DNA from: Chryseobacterium oranimense | Lineage (GTDB): Bacteria; Bacteroidota; Bacteroidia; Flavobacteriales; Weeksellaceae | DNA length: 64,000 nucleotides | Assembly: GCF_900129755.1 (NCBI RefSeq) | Contig: NZ_FQWT01000002.1 | Location: 248,001-312,000 of the forward strand | Direction: 5' to 3' | Shown: in pieces, positions 35,439 through 43,644 of the stretch | Numbering within the stretch: the stretch's first letter is position 1 | Layout: each line of letters starts with the position of its first letter | Notes under the pieces: model-generated | Seen by the model: only the letters and a program-made list of their open reading frames with translations | What the model was told of the DNA's origin: nothing | Database searches by the model: none | Translations under genes and position numbers: made by a program

Positions 35439-36518
35439 ATGAAAAATATAATTATTACCGGCGGAGCCGGATTCATAGGTTCTCATGTTGTAAGAGAATT
35501 TGTAAAAAACAACCCGGATACTAAGATTATCAATCTTGATGCCCTCACTTACGCAGGGAATTTAGAAAACCTTAAGGACATTGAAAATGAGCCTAATTAT
35601 GTGTTTGAAAAGGCAGACATTACAAAACCTGAAGAGCTGAGAAAAATATTTGAAAAATATAATCCTGATGCCGTAGTCCACCTGGCCGCAGAAAGCCATG
35701 TAGACAGAAGTATTACAGACCCGATGGCATTTATTAACACGAATGTAAACGGAACAGCCAATCTTCTTAATTTATGCAAGGAATTCTGGACTCTCAACCC
35801 GGATCATACCCACGGAAGATTTCCTGACGAAAAAAGAACCAATTTATTTTACCACGTTTCTACGGACGAAGTATATGGAAGTCTTGGCGAAACCGGTTTC
35901 TTTCTGGAAACTACCGCTTACGATCCACAATCACCGTATTCTGCATCCAAAGCAGCTTCTGACCATTTGGTAAGGGCATATGGAAATACTTATGGAATGC
36001 CTTTTATCATTTCCAACTGTTCAAATAATTACGGCCCGAATCATTTCCCTGAGAAATTAATTCCCCTTTGTATTTCAAATATCATTAATGAAAGACCATT
36101 GCCGATTTACGGTGACGGGAAATATACAAGAGACTGGTTATTTGTAATTGATCATGCAAAAGGTATTCATCAGATATTTAATGAAGCCAAAACCGGTGAG
36201 ACTTATAATATCGGAGGATTCAACGAGTGGCAGAATATTGATCTGGTAAAAGAACTGATCAAGCAAATGGATTCCAAGCTTGGAAAACCTGAAGGGTATT
36301 CTGAAAAATTAATCACTTTTGTAAAAGACAGACCGGGACACGATAAGCGCTATGCTATTGATGCTACCAAGCTTAATAAAGATTTAGGCTGGAAACCGTC
36401 TGTGACTTTCGAAGAAGGACTTTCTAAAACCATCGACTGGTATCTTGAAAACAAAGAATGGCTTGAGAATGTCACTAATGGTGAGTACCAAAAATACTAT
36501 AAAAATCAATATAATTAA
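35439..36518 (+). CDS. rfbB: dTDP-glucose 4,6-dehydratase
   Basis: A 359-residue short-chain dehydrogenase that makes dTDP-4-keto-6-deoxyglucose. It has the Rossmann motif GGAGFIGSH, the catalytic STDEVYGS (Thr142, Asp143, Glu144) and YSASK (Tyr167, Lys171), plus [15 protein letters not shown] and the [12 protein letters not shown] region typical of RmlB. It is followed by rfbA. rfbC and rfbD, needed for dTDP-rhamnose, do not occur in the window, so here the keto sugar most likely goes to fdtA and fdtB. Confidence 0.95.
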   Translation: MKNIIITGGAGFIGSHVVREFVKNNPDTKIINLDALTYAGNLENLKDIENEPNYVFEKADITKPEELRKIFEKYNPDAVVHLAAESHVDRSITDPMAFINTNVNGTANLLNLCKEFWTLNPDHTHGRFPDEKRTNLFYHVSTDEVYGSLGETGFFLETTAYDPQSPYSASKAASDHLVRAYGNTYGMPFIISNCSNNYGPNHFPEKLIPLCISNIINERPLPIYGDGKYTRDWLFVIDHAKGIHQIFNEAKTGETYNIGGFNEWQNIDLVKELIKQMDSKLGKPEGYSEKLITFVKDRPGHDKRYAIDATKLNKDLGWKPSVTFEEGLSKTIDWYLENKEWLENVTNGEYQKYYKNQYN

Positions 36519-36531
36519 CAAGCACAAAAAA

Positions 36532-37395
36532 ATGAAAGGAATTATATTAGCCGGAGGATCCGGAACAAGACTTTACCCTCTCACCATTGCCGTAAGCAAG
36601 CAGCTGATGCCTGTTTACGATAAGCCAATGATCTATTATCCTCTTTCCACGTTATTACTGGCAGGTATTAAAGATATTCTGATCATTACAACTCCACACG
36701 ATCAGCCAGGATTTATTAAGCTTTTAGGTGATGGCTCCCAGATCGGATGCAACATTGAATACGTAGTGCAGCCAAGCCCAGACGGACTGGCGCAAGCCTT
36801 CATTTTAGGAGATAAATTTATCAGTAATGATCCTGTGGCACTGGTGCTTGGAGACAATATCTTCTATGGTTCTGAAATGGGCACCCTGCTAAAGAACAAA
36901 ACTAACCCTGATGGCGGAGTTGTTTTCGCTTATCATGTTACCGATCCTGAAAGATATGGGGTTGTAGAGTTCGATGATAACTTTAAAGCAGTTTCTATTG
37001 AAGAAAAACCTTCAAAACCAAAATCGAATTATGCGGTTCCCGGCTTATATTTTTATGATAATGAAGTAGTTGAAATAGCCAAAAATATCAAGCCTTCCGC
37101 AAGAGGAGAATTGGAAATTACGGATGTCAACAATGTGTATCTAAGCAAAGGGAAACTAGAGGTAGGAGTCCTGGACAGAGGTACTGCCTGGCTTGACACC
37201 GGAACATTTGATTCCTTGAATGATGCTTCTGAATTTGTAAGCGTTATTGAGAAAAGACAGGGCTTTAAGATTGGATGTATTGAAGAAATTGCGTTCAGAA
37301 ATAAGTTTATCAATGAAGAGAAGCTGCTTGAAACAGCTGAAAAATACGGCAAAAGCGGTTATGGGGAATACCTGAAACAGCTTGTCAGAAAATAA
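36532..37395 (+). CDS. rfbA: Glucose-1-phosphate thymidylyltransferase
   Basis: A 287-residue nucleotidyltransferase that makes dTDP-glucose. The start is the ATG at 36532, giving [18 protein letters not shown] with the GGSGTR loop at 8-13; an earlier in-frame ATG would overlap rfbB and add unrelated residues. Other motifs are [25 protein letters not shown] and [20 protein letters not shown]. It gives the first dTDP sugar of the pathway. A decayed copy of its 3' end lies at ~41296-41400. A terminator follows the gene. Confidence 0.96.
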   Translation: MKGIILAGGSGTRLYPLTIAVSKQLMPVYDKPMIYYPLSTLLLAGIKDILIITTPHDQPGFIKLLGDGSQIGCNIEYVVQPSPDGLAQAFILGDKFISNDPVALVLGDNIFYGSEMGTLLKNKTNPDGGVVFAYHVTDPERYGVVEFDDNFKAVSIEEKPSKPKSNYAVPGLYFYDNEVVEIAKNIKPSARGELEITDVNNVYLSKGKLEVGVLDRGTAWLDTGTFDSLNDASEFVSVIEKRQGFKIGCIEEIAFRNKFINEEKLLETAEKYGKSGYGEYLKQLVRK

Positions 37396-37417
37396 AAAAT
37401 TATAATTTATAAAACTT

Positions 37418-37455
37418 CAGCAACTATTGGCTTTATGGCTAATAGTTGTTTTTAA
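37418..37455 (+). terminator. Terminator behind rfbA
   Basis: CAACTATT (37421-37428) pairs with AATAGTTG (37441-37448), with a GGC/GCT inner stem and a T tract. The same sequence, slightly changed, appears behind fdtB at 40964-40999 and in decayed form at ~41448-41475. Confidence 0.7.
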
Positions 37456-37547
37456 TATAACACCTTTCTGATCCGGAACATATGAGGCATATTTTCCAAA
37501 TATAGGTAGATAATGGCAACAGGCTACGGTCCGATAGTAATTTTATA

Positions 37548-37558
37548 ATTAACTTTGA
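37548..37558 (+). promoter_or_regulatory. Possible -7 element before fdtA
   Basis: TAACTTTG, a TAnnTTTG match, lies about 30 nt before the ATG of the fdtA-like gene and downstream of the rfbA terminator. This suggests a separate transcript for the amino-sugar group. The -33 element is not clear. Confidence 0.45.
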
Positions 37559-37584
37559 GGCTTTAAAGAATTTTTATCACATTA

Positions 37585-37998
37585 ATGGAATACAATAAAC
37601 CAAAAATCATCACATTCGATAAAATAGGGTCCTCTCAGCTGGGCTATATCACCATTGCCGAAACGCAGAACAATGTTCCTTTTGAGATAAAACGCGTCTA
37701 CTGGACTTACTACACTCCCCATGATGTAACCCGAGGCGGCCACGCCCACAAGGCCCTGCAGCAAATGATATTTGCAGTCTCAGGAACCATCACTTTTAAT
37801 ACGGAAGATGAAAACGGTCATAAAGAAACTTTTACCTTAGACCATCCTACGAAAGGTTTATATATTCCCAAACTGGTATGGAGAGACATCCAGTTTTCCC
37901 ATAATGCAGTATTGCTTTGCCTGGCTTCGGAAGTATATGATGAAGAAGATTATTTCAGGGATTACGAAAGCTTTAAAGAGGCCATTCAACAAAAATAA
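37585..37998 (+). CDS. fdtA: dTDP-4-keto-6-deoxyglucose 3,4-ketoisomerase (FdtA/QdtA-like)
   Basis: A 137-residue small cupin. FdtA/QdtA moves the keto group of dTDP-4-keto-6-deoxyglucose from C4 to C3. The signature is RGGHAHK at 50-56, with the two active-site histidines His53 and His55, then KALQQMIFAVSGTITFN and IPKLVWRDIQFS near the C-terminus. It is the first gene of a tight group with a GNAT enzyme, an ACP, a ketoacyl synthase and the aminotransferase. FdtA (galacto product) and QdtA (gluco product) cannot be told apart by eye, so the sugar could be Fuc3N or Qui3N. Confidence 0.88.
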   Translation: MEYNKPKIITFDKIGSSQLGYITIAETQNNVPFEIKRVYWTYYTPHDVTRGGHAHKALQQMIFAVSGTITFNTEDENGHKETFTLDHPTKGLYIPKLVWRDIQFSHNAVLLCLASEVYDEEDYFRDYESFKEAIQQK

Positions 37999-38018
37999 TT
38001 TTCATAAAACAGCAGAAA

Positions 38019-38546
38019 ATGACAATTGAATATAAAGGAATTAAACTAAGATTTGTTGAGGCTGATGATGCTGAATTTATTGTATCCATCAGAAACGATG
38101 AAAAAAAATCAAGATTTATTTCAAAAACTTCTCAGGATGTGGACGCTCAGAAGAAATGGATCTCGGATTATAAAGAACGTGAGCAGCAGAAAAAAGAATA
38201 TTATTTTATTGCTGTCGATGAAAAAAATGAAGATTATGCAACCTACAGGGTTTACAAAATAGAGTCCGGACTGCCTGAAATAGGAAGCTGGGTTTCGAAA
38301 CCTGATTATTCTAACATCAAGAATTCTATAAAAGTAGATGTTGCGGTAAAAAATTTCGTACTGAACGAATTAAAATTCGACACTCTTCAGTTTGAAGTAA
38401 GAAAACAGAACACATCAGTCAACAGTTATCATAAACTTTTTCAGCCGGAACTGGTAAGAAGTGATGACGAAAATAATTATTATCTGCTGAAAAGAGAAAC
38501 TTTTAACAGGATACTTCCGGATATTCTTAAAAAATTTAAAATATAA
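38019..38546 (+). CDS. GNAT family acyltransferase, likely sugar N-acyltransferase
   Basis: A 175-residue protein of the GNAT fold. It starts with the usual LRFVEADDAEFIVSIRNDEK motif (residues 10-29), with SRFISKTSQDVDAQKKWISD shortly after, and has the substrate-side element LQFEVRKQNTSVNSYHKLF. The predicted reaction is acylation of the 3-amino group made by FdtB. Most such steps use acetyl-CoA through a left-handed beta-helix enzyme (FdtC/QdtC). A GNAT here, next to an ACP and KAS III, suggests an ACP-borne acyl donor. That donor is an inference. The stop is 4 bp before the ACP gene. Confidence 0.75.
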   Translation: MTIEYKGIKLRFVEADDAEFIVSIRNDEKKSRFISKTSQDVDAQKKWISDYKEREQQKKEYYFIAVDEKNEDYATYRVYKIESGLPEIGSWVSKPDYSNIKNSIKVDVAVKNFVLNELKFDTLQFEVRKQNTSVNSYHKLFQPELVRSDDENNYYLLKRETFNRILPDILKKFKI

Positions 38547-38550
38547 ACTT

Positions 38551-38781
38551 ATGTCAATCAATGAATTTATCAAAAATTTCCAGTCTCAGCTGGAAAATAC
38601 AGATACAGTAATAGAACCTGAAACTGCGTATAGCCAGGAAAGCTACTGGGACTCGCTCACGGCTATGGTTATCAAGGTAATGATCGAGGATGAATATGGA
38701 GTAGATATTGAGCCCGAGCAGATCACATCGTTCAAAAACATCAATGAACTTTACTCTTTTATTGTTGAGAAAAAACAGTAA
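38551..38781 (+). CDS. Dedicated acyl carrier protein
   Basis: A 76-residue ACP. Its helix I region is MSINEFIKNFQSQLENTD, and the phosphopantetheine attachment motif is DSL at 34-36 (Ser35), preceded by YW in place of the usual LG. Helix III has DIEPEQITSFKNINELYSFI. It is not the housekeeping acpP, whose sequence normally contains LGADSLD. It stands between the GNAT enzyme and KAS III. The expected role is to carry the acyl chain that will decorate the amino sugar. Confidence 0.88.
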   Translation: MSINEFIKNFQSQLENTDTVIEPETAYSQESYWDSLTAMVIKVMIEDEYGVDIEPEQITSFKNINELYSFIVEKKQ

Positions 38782-38790
38782 TATAAGACA

Positions 38791-39759
38791 ATGGCTTTTA
38801 TAAAACATATTTCAACATATATTCCTGAAAAGGTCATTTCCAATGAGGAGATCTCGAAAAAATTTCCTGACTGGGAAAGTGATAAAATTCTGGAAAAAAT
38901 AGGGATCAGAAACAGAAATATTACCGGGGAGGATGAATTCACCTCAGATATTGCGGTTAAAGCTCTTAATAAACTCGTTGAGGAATACCAGCTTGACAAA
39001 TCTGCAATAGATTATCTCATCGTCTGCACACAGAGCCCGGACTATTTTCTTCCTGCTACAGCTTGTATAGTACAGGCTCAGGCAGGACTGAATACTACTT
39101 GTGGAGCAATAGACATCAACCAGGGATGCTCAGGATATATTTACGGATTATCCTTAGCCAATGCCCTTATCGACTCCAAAATGATGAAAAATGCAGTGCT
39201 GATAACGGCAGAAACCTACTCAAAACACATTCATGAAGACGACAAAGGCAATATCAGCCTTTTTGGAGATGCAGCCACCGCAACCCTGATCTCTGAAGAC
39301 GGAGATTATGAAATTCTGAAGTTCTCTGTGGGAACTGATGGTGAGGGGGCTAAAAACCTGATCGTTAAAAACGGGGCCGTCAGAAATCAAAAAACAGAAG
39401 ACAAACAGGATAAAGACAATTATCTTCATATGAACGGTCCGAAGATTTTCGATTTCACCTCAAAAGCTATTCCCGGCCTTGTAGAAGAAAACCTGAAAAA
39501 AAACGGTTTTGAAAAAAGTGATATTGATACTTTCATTTTCCATCAGGCCAACACCTTCATGCTGGATTTCCTGAGAAAAAGAATTAATATTCCACAGGAG
39601 AATTTCGTGATCGATATGCTGGATTATGGCAATACCGTATCATCGACCATTCCTATTGCTTTTAAAAATTCATTTGCAACAAGAGATTCCAAAAATGTAA
39701 TGCTTGTAGGCTTTGGCGTGGGTTACTCCTGGGGAGCAGTCTGTCTTAGAAAAAAATAA
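38791..39759 (+). CDS. 3-oxoacyl-ACP synthase III (KAS III)-like enzyme
   Basis: A 322-residue thiolase-fold condensing enzyme. It has the catalytic triad of KAS III: Cys113 (INQGCSGY), His251 (FHQAN) and Asn281 (DYGNTVSS), with the C-terminal GFGVGYSWGAVCLR. Such enzymes join an acyl-CoA primer to malonyl-ACP. It is 10 bp behind the ACP gene and is a pathway-specific paralogue rather than the fatty acid FabH. With the ACP, it could make an acetoacetyl or longer beta-ketoacyl chain for the GNAT enzyme. No reductase is adjacent, so fatty acid synthesis enzymes would have to supply one if a hydroxyacyl group is made. Confidence 0.9.
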   Translation: MAFIKHISTYIPEKVISNEEISKKFPDWESDKILEKIGIRNRNITGEDEFTSDIAVKALNKLVEEYQLDKSAIDYLIVCTQSPDYFLPATACIVQAQAGLNTTCGAIDINQGCSGYIYGLSLANALIDSKMMKNAVLITAETYSKHIHEDDKGNISLFGDAATATLISEDGDYEILKFSVGTDGEGAKNLIVKNGAVRNQKTEDKQDKDNYLHMNGPKIFDFTSKAIPGLVEENLKKNGFEKSDIDTFIFHQANTFMLDFLRKRINIPQENFVIDMLDYGNTVSSTIPIAFKNSFATRDSKNVMLVGFGVGYSWGAVCLRKK

Positions 39760-39781
39760 TTGAGCGTTAAAAAATATTATT

Positions 39782-40882
39782 ATGATAAAATTCCTTGATC
39801 TTCAAAAGGTCAATTTACAGCATCAGGAAGAAATTGAAAACAGGCTTTTAAGTGTTTTCCGAAGCGGATGGTATCTGTTAGGAAGCGAACTTAAAAACTT
39901 CGAAACCAATCTGGCTTCATATATCGGTTCAGAATACGCTTTGGGAGTAGCCAACGGACTGGATGCTTTACGCCTTATCTTCAGAGCCTATATAGAATTA
40001 GGGTTCATGCAGCCTGGTGATGAAGTCATAGTACCGGCCAACACTTATATCGCTTCAGTACTTGCTTTATCAGATAACGGACTTGTTCCTGTATTTGTAG
40101 AGCCGGATGCCAATACCTATAACATCGACATTTCAAAAATTGAAGAGAAAATAACGCCTAAAACCAAAGCTATTTTGATTGTTCATCTTCAGGGAAGAAT
40201 TGTTTTTTCAGAGGAACTTAAAAATATAGCGGCAAAACATAACCTGAAAATTGTAGAAGACAATGCCCAGGCTATTGGTGCAGAATGGAAAGGAATCAAA
40301 TCAGGAAATCTCGGTGATGCTGCAGGTTTCAGCTTTTATCCCGGAAAAAATCTAGGAGCAATAGGTGACGCAGGCGCTGTAACCACAAATGATAAGGAAT
40401 TGTTTGAAGCCATACGTGCAATAGCCAACTACGGATCCAACCAGAAATACGTTAATATTTATAAAGGATTAAATTCCAGACTGGATGAAATTCAGGCTGC
40501 TGTTCTGGATGTGAAGCTGAAACATATAGCCCACGAAAATGGCACCCGAAGAGAAGTAGCAAAGCGTTTTATTGCTGAAATCAACAACCCGAAAATCATC
40601 CTTCCCGAAAATCCTGCCGATGAAAATGAACATGTATGGCATGTTTTTGTGATAAGAACGGAAAAAAGGGACAAACTACAGGCTTATTTAACTGAAAAGG
40701 GGATCAGCACCATTATCCACTATCCTATTCCACCGCATAAACAGGAAGCTTACAAAGAATACAACCATCTTTCATTCCCTGTTACAGAAAAAATGCATGA
40801 GGAAGTACTGAGCCTTCCTATTTCTTCCATTTTAGAAGAAAAAGAGATCCAGGCAATCATAGAAGCCGTTAACAGCTTCTAG
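39782..40882 (+). CDS. fdtB: dTDP-3-keto-6-deoxyhexose aminotransferase (FdtB/QdtB-like)
   Basis: A 366-residue PLP-dependent sugar aminotransferase of the DegT/DnrJ/EryC1/StrS family. The N-terminus [20 protein letters not shown] is that of FdtB/QdtB, and the PLP lysine is Lys189 in [17 protein letters not shown]. It would aminate C3 of the dTDP-3-keto sugar made by FdtA, giving dTDP-3-amino-3,6-dideoxyhexose. It closes the amino-sugar operon and is followed by a terminator. Assignment to Fuc3N or Qui3N depends on FdtA. Confidence 0.9.
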   Translation: MIKFLDLQKVNLQHQEEIENRLLSVFRSGWYLLGSELKNFETNLASYIGSEYALGVANGLDALRLIFRAYIELGFMQPGDEVIVPANTYIASVLALSDNGLVPVFVEPDANTYNIDISKIEEKITPKTKAILIVHLQGRIVFSEELKNIAAKHNLKIVEDNAQAIGAEWKGIKSGNLGDAAGFSFYPGKNLGAIGDAGAVTTNDKELFEAIRAIANYGSNQKYVNIYKGLNSRLDEIQAAVLDVKLKHIAHENGTRREVAKRFIAEINNPKIILPENPADENEHVWHVFVIRTEKRDKLQAYLTEKGISTIIHYPIPPHKQEAYKEYNHLSFPVTEKMHEEVLSLPISSILEEKEIQAIIEAVNSF

Positions 40883-40963
40883 GTGAAGTGAATAATCCAG
40901 AATAGGTTATTACGGAATGTGTCTAAACATCCGTCTCCAAATAATAATTCGCATTATAAATTT
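40883..40963. other. Short gene-free stretch behind fdtB
   Basis: Nothing recognisable between the fdtB stop and its terminator. Confidence 0.4.
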
Positions 40964-40999
40964 AAAAAACTATTGGCTTTACAGCTAATAGTTTTTTGT
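40964..40999 (+). terminator. Terminator behind fdtB
   Basis: AAAAAACTATT (40964-40974) pairs with AATAGTTTTTT (40987-40997). It is a close copy of the terminator behind rfbA. Confidence 0.8.
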
Positions 41000-41000
41000 T

Positions 41001-41101
41001 CATAATAACAAATATTAATATATTAGTTGTTATTTTCTACTTTATGTGAACAATTTTTCACTCCCCAAAAAGTTGAATAAGAATTAATTATTTTAAATTT
41101 G
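41001..41101 (+). repeat. Duplicated promoter segment, copy 1
   Basis: This copy contains an inverted repeat ATAACAA (41005-41011) / TTGTTAT (41027-41033), then TTG (41073-41075), 18 nt and TAAATTTG (41094-41101), a good flavobacterial promoter. It aligns along its length with 41474-41581. The promoter drives no intact gene; a 27-codon open frame (41118-41201) begins 17 nt downstream and stops. Confidence 0.6.
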
Positions 41102-41117
41102 CAAAAACCTTATACAA

Positions 41118-41201
41118 ATGAATGAAACACAACAAAAGCTGGATAAAACCGACAGGGTCCATAATTATTTCAGAATCTTTCGAAAATCTCTACGAATGTA
41201 G
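41118..41201 (+). pseudogene. 27-codon open frame behind promoter copy 1 (probable gene remnant)
   Basis: The frame starts MNETQQKLDKTDRVHNYFR and ends at TAG 41199-41201. It has a well-placed promoter but no recognisable family. It may be the 5' end of a lost gene or a chance frame. Confidence 0.3.
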
Positions 41202-41295
41202 CTTTAAATTCATCTCATTCCCACGTTTCCCAATACAATATCATAATTTATGAATTATATGCAATTGAAAAATAATTTGTCCTTCAGATAAGAAA

Positions 41296-41400
41296 ACCAT
41301 TTTTCAGAAAGACAAGGATTTAAATCAATTGCATAGTTCATTAGCCAATGAAGGCAAGCTGCATGAAACAGCCGAAAAGTTGGAAAGCGGACAGGGGTGA
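41296..41400 (+). pseudogene. Decayed 3' end of an rfbA-like gene
   Basis: The sequence aligns to rfbA around 37244-37370. Examples are AGAAAGACAAGGATTTAA against GAAAAGACAGGGCTTTAA, and CAATGAAGGCAAGCTGCATG against CAATGAAGAGAAGCTGCTTG, continuing through GAAACAGC-GAAAA and AAAGCGG. Small insertions, deletions and a TGA break the frame. A decayed copy of the rfbA terminator follows at ~41448-41475 (AACCATTTATCG...ATTAATAGTTT). It is a relic of an earlier gene arrangement. Confidence 0.65.
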
Positions 41401-41473
41401 ATAGCTAAAATCATCAATAAACAGCAATTCTATTTTAAATATTTACAAACCATTTATCGTTATGATTAATAGT

Positions 41474-41581
41474 TTCTACCTGTAACAACAAATACCCGTA
41501 CATTAGTTGTTGTTTTCTGGTTTACATAAACAATACTCTATAAACCTGAAAATGTGAAGATATTTAATTATTATAAATTTG
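41474..41581 (+). repeat. Duplicated promoter segment, copy 2 (wzm promoter)
   Basis: This copy aligns with 41001-41101. It has an inverted repeat AACAACAA (41484-41491) / TTGTTGTT (41507-41514), changed on both arms compared with copy 1 so that pairing is kept. It ends in TAAATTTG (41574-41581), a -7 element 15 nt before the wzm start. The -33 TTG is not preserved. Confidence 0.6.
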
Positions 41582-41596
41582 TAAAAAAAATCTACT

Positions 41597-42439
41597 TTGA
41601 AAACCGTAGTATATACATCTGATAAAAAAACACATTTTTTCAAGGAGCTTAAGTCAATTTGGCGGGATATTAAATCCTCTAATTTTTTAGCCTATCAAAT
41701 GACCAAAAGAGATATACAATCTCAGCACAGACAGTCTTTGCTGGGTTTCTTTTGGATCCTGGCCCCTGTCATTATAAATTCCCTGGTTTGGTTATTCCTG
41801 AATGGCGCAGGCGTGGTAAAAGTAAGTACTCCTGAAGGAACACCTTATCCTGTTTTTGTTATTCTAGGAACCACCATATGGAGCATCTTCGCGGAAACTA
41901 TCCAAAGTCCTATTACTTCAGTAAATTCAGGAAAATCGATTATTTCAAAAATCAATTTTCCAAAAGAAGCGTTGTTAATGAAAGGTTTTTACACCTCTAT
42001 TTTCAATTTAATTATAAAAATGGTGCCTATTATAGGGATTCTGATAATTTATAATATCTCTCCTTCCTGGAATTTGCTTCTTTTTCCTTTTTACATTTTA
42101 GCAATAACCATCTTCGCTTTTACCATAGGCCTGATTATCACACCGTTAGGATTAATCTACACAGATATAAGCAAAATATTAATTACGGGCATTCCGTTTT
42201 TAATGTATCTTACGCCTGTTGTATATGCAGTACCGACAATAGGGGTTTTTAAATTTTTATTTAAGTTTAACCCATTAACTTATTTAATTAATGATACCCG
42301 AAATACTTTGGTAGGAGCAGAAATACATTCTTTGATGTTCACAATTATTTTAACGGCCGTCAGCTTTATTGTTTTATTAATCGGTCTGGTTATTTTTAGA
42401 AAATCGATGCCAATAGTTATTGAAAAAATTGCAGGATAA
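41597..42439 (+). CDS. wzm: ABC-2 type polysaccharide exporter, permease (Wzm)
   Basis: A 280-residue inner-membrane protein with about six membrane segments. It has the Wzm-like opening TKRDIQSQHRQSLLGFFWIL before the first segment, and GTTIWSIFAETIQSPITSVN. The start is TTG, as no ATG precedes the conserved region; with the -7 element only 15 nt away the mRNA leader would be very short. It pairs with the ATPase Wzt to carry lipid-linked polysaccharide to the periplasm, which indicates an ABC-dependent route, not Wzx/Wzy. The stop codon overlaps the wzt start by one base. Confidence 0.9.
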   Translation: MKTVVYTSDKKTHFFKELKSIWRDIKSSNFLAYQMTKRDIQSQHRQSLLGFFWILAPVIINSLVWLFLNGAGVVKVSTPEGTPYPVFVILGTTIWSIFAETIQSPITSVNSGKSIISKINFPKEALLMKGFYTSIFNLIIKMVPIIGILIIYNISPSWNLLLFPFYILAITIFAFTIGLIITPLGLIYTDISKILITGIPFLMYLTPVVYAVPTIGVFKFLFKFNPLTYLINDTRNTLVGAEIHSLMFTIILTAVSFIVLLIGLVIFRKSMPIVIEKIAG

Positions 42440-43635
42440 TGGAAAAAGAAAGAGAAGTATTAGTTTCGGTACAGAACGTATCTAAAAAATTCAGCAAAAA
42501 CCTGAAGAGTTCACTTAAATATGGGGCTTCAGATATTATCCGCAGTACACTTGGTTTATCAATAAACAAAGAATTACGCCCCCAGGAATTCTGGGCTGTA
42601 AAAGATGTCAGCTTTGAACTGGCAAGGGGAGAATGCATTGGCTTGATTGGCCATAACGGTGCCGGAAAATCATCTCTTTTAAAGGTTCTAAACGGCTTAT
42701 ATGCTCCGGATAAAGGGCAGATTGTCATGAAAGGAAAAATAGGAGCACTGATAGAATTAGGCGCCGGTTTTAATCCGATACTTACAGGTCGGGAAAATAT
42801 ATATAACAACGCCTCTATTTTAGGATTTACTAAAAAAGAAGTTGAAGAAAAGATACAATCTATAATAGATTTTTCGGAAATAAGTGATTTTATAGATACT
42901 CCCGTGCAAAACTATTCCTCAGGAATGAAGGTGCGTTTAGGTTTTGCTGTTGCAGCTCATCTTGAGCCGGATATTCTTATTGTTGATGAAGTTTTAGCAG
43001 TTGGAGACTTAGGGTTCATTTTAAAATGCTTTAGTAAAATTGACGAACTGCTTCCTCATACAGCCGTAATCTTTGTTTCCCACAGTATGCCTATGATTTC
43101 CCGCATCTGCAACGAAATAATCTTAATGGATCATGGTAAAGTTGAATATCAGGGAAACGAAATAGGAAAAGGAATACAGCTTTATTACAACAAGTTCTCA
43201 AACAATAGCGAAAATAAAGTATACGACAATGGTATTTTAGAATTGATCTCCGTACAAACGGATCTTATCAATAATGAAATACACCGTAATCAGGACTTTA
43301 ATCTTGCTTTTGAATTCAGGATCAACAAACCTATTGATGAATTACCGACTTTATATCTTGAATTTAAAGATAAAGAACAAAAGCCAATTGCCGGAATCTC
43401 TGTTCAGGAATACCGGGGAGATATAAAACAATCCACCAAAATTGTTTATAAAACGACTGTAAAAAATCCTCTTTTTACCTTAGGAAAATATATTATGGAT
43501 GTAGGGTTGTATAATCCTGCCACAGAATCCCCTTATCTTCGGATCAATAATATTCTGGAATTTACGATAGGTGGAGAAAAAGAACAATGGATACCGTTTG
43601 AGCTTGATAGCGAAAATATCATAACTTTACAATAA
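42439..43635 (+). CDS. wzt: ABC-type polysaccharide exporter, ATPase with carbohydrate-binding tail (Wzt)
   Basis: A 398-residue cytosolic ATPase. Walker A GHNGAGKSS at 71-79, signature YSSGMKVRLGFAVA, Walker B DILIVDEVLAVGD, and the switch His in VSHSMP. After ~residue 255 comes a beta-sandwich (SVQTDLINNEIHRNQDFNLA and on) like the Wzt C-terminal domain, which recognises the modified end of the O-chain in some systems. This would make chain export dependent on a terminal group. It overlaps wzm by one base (TAATG). Confidence 0.93.
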   Translation: MEKEREVLVSVQNVSKKFSKNLKSSLKYGASDIIRSTLGLSINKELRPQEFWAVKDVSFELARGECIGLIGHNGAGKSSLLKVLNGLYAPDKGQIVMKGKIGALIELGAGFNPILTGRENIYNNASILGFTKKEVEEKIQSIIDFSEISDFIDTPVQNYSSGMKVRLGFAVAAHLEPDILIVDEVLAVGDLGFILKCFSKIDELLPHTAVIFVSHSMPMISRICNEIILMDHGKVEYQGNEIGKGIQLYYNKFSNNSENKVYDNGILELISVQTDLINNEIHRNQDFNLAFEFRINKPIDELPTLYLEFKDKEQKPIAGISVQEYRGDIKQSTKIVYKTTVKNPLFTLGKYIMDVGLYNPATESPYLRINNILEFTIGGEKEQWIPFELDSENIITLQ

Positions 43636-43644
43636 AATTTATTT

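Noticed and set aside
36445..36531. Earlier in-frame ATG for rfbA
   Set aside because: It would add 29 residues that overlap rfbB and resemble nothing in the family. The ATG at 36532 gives the standard N-terminus.
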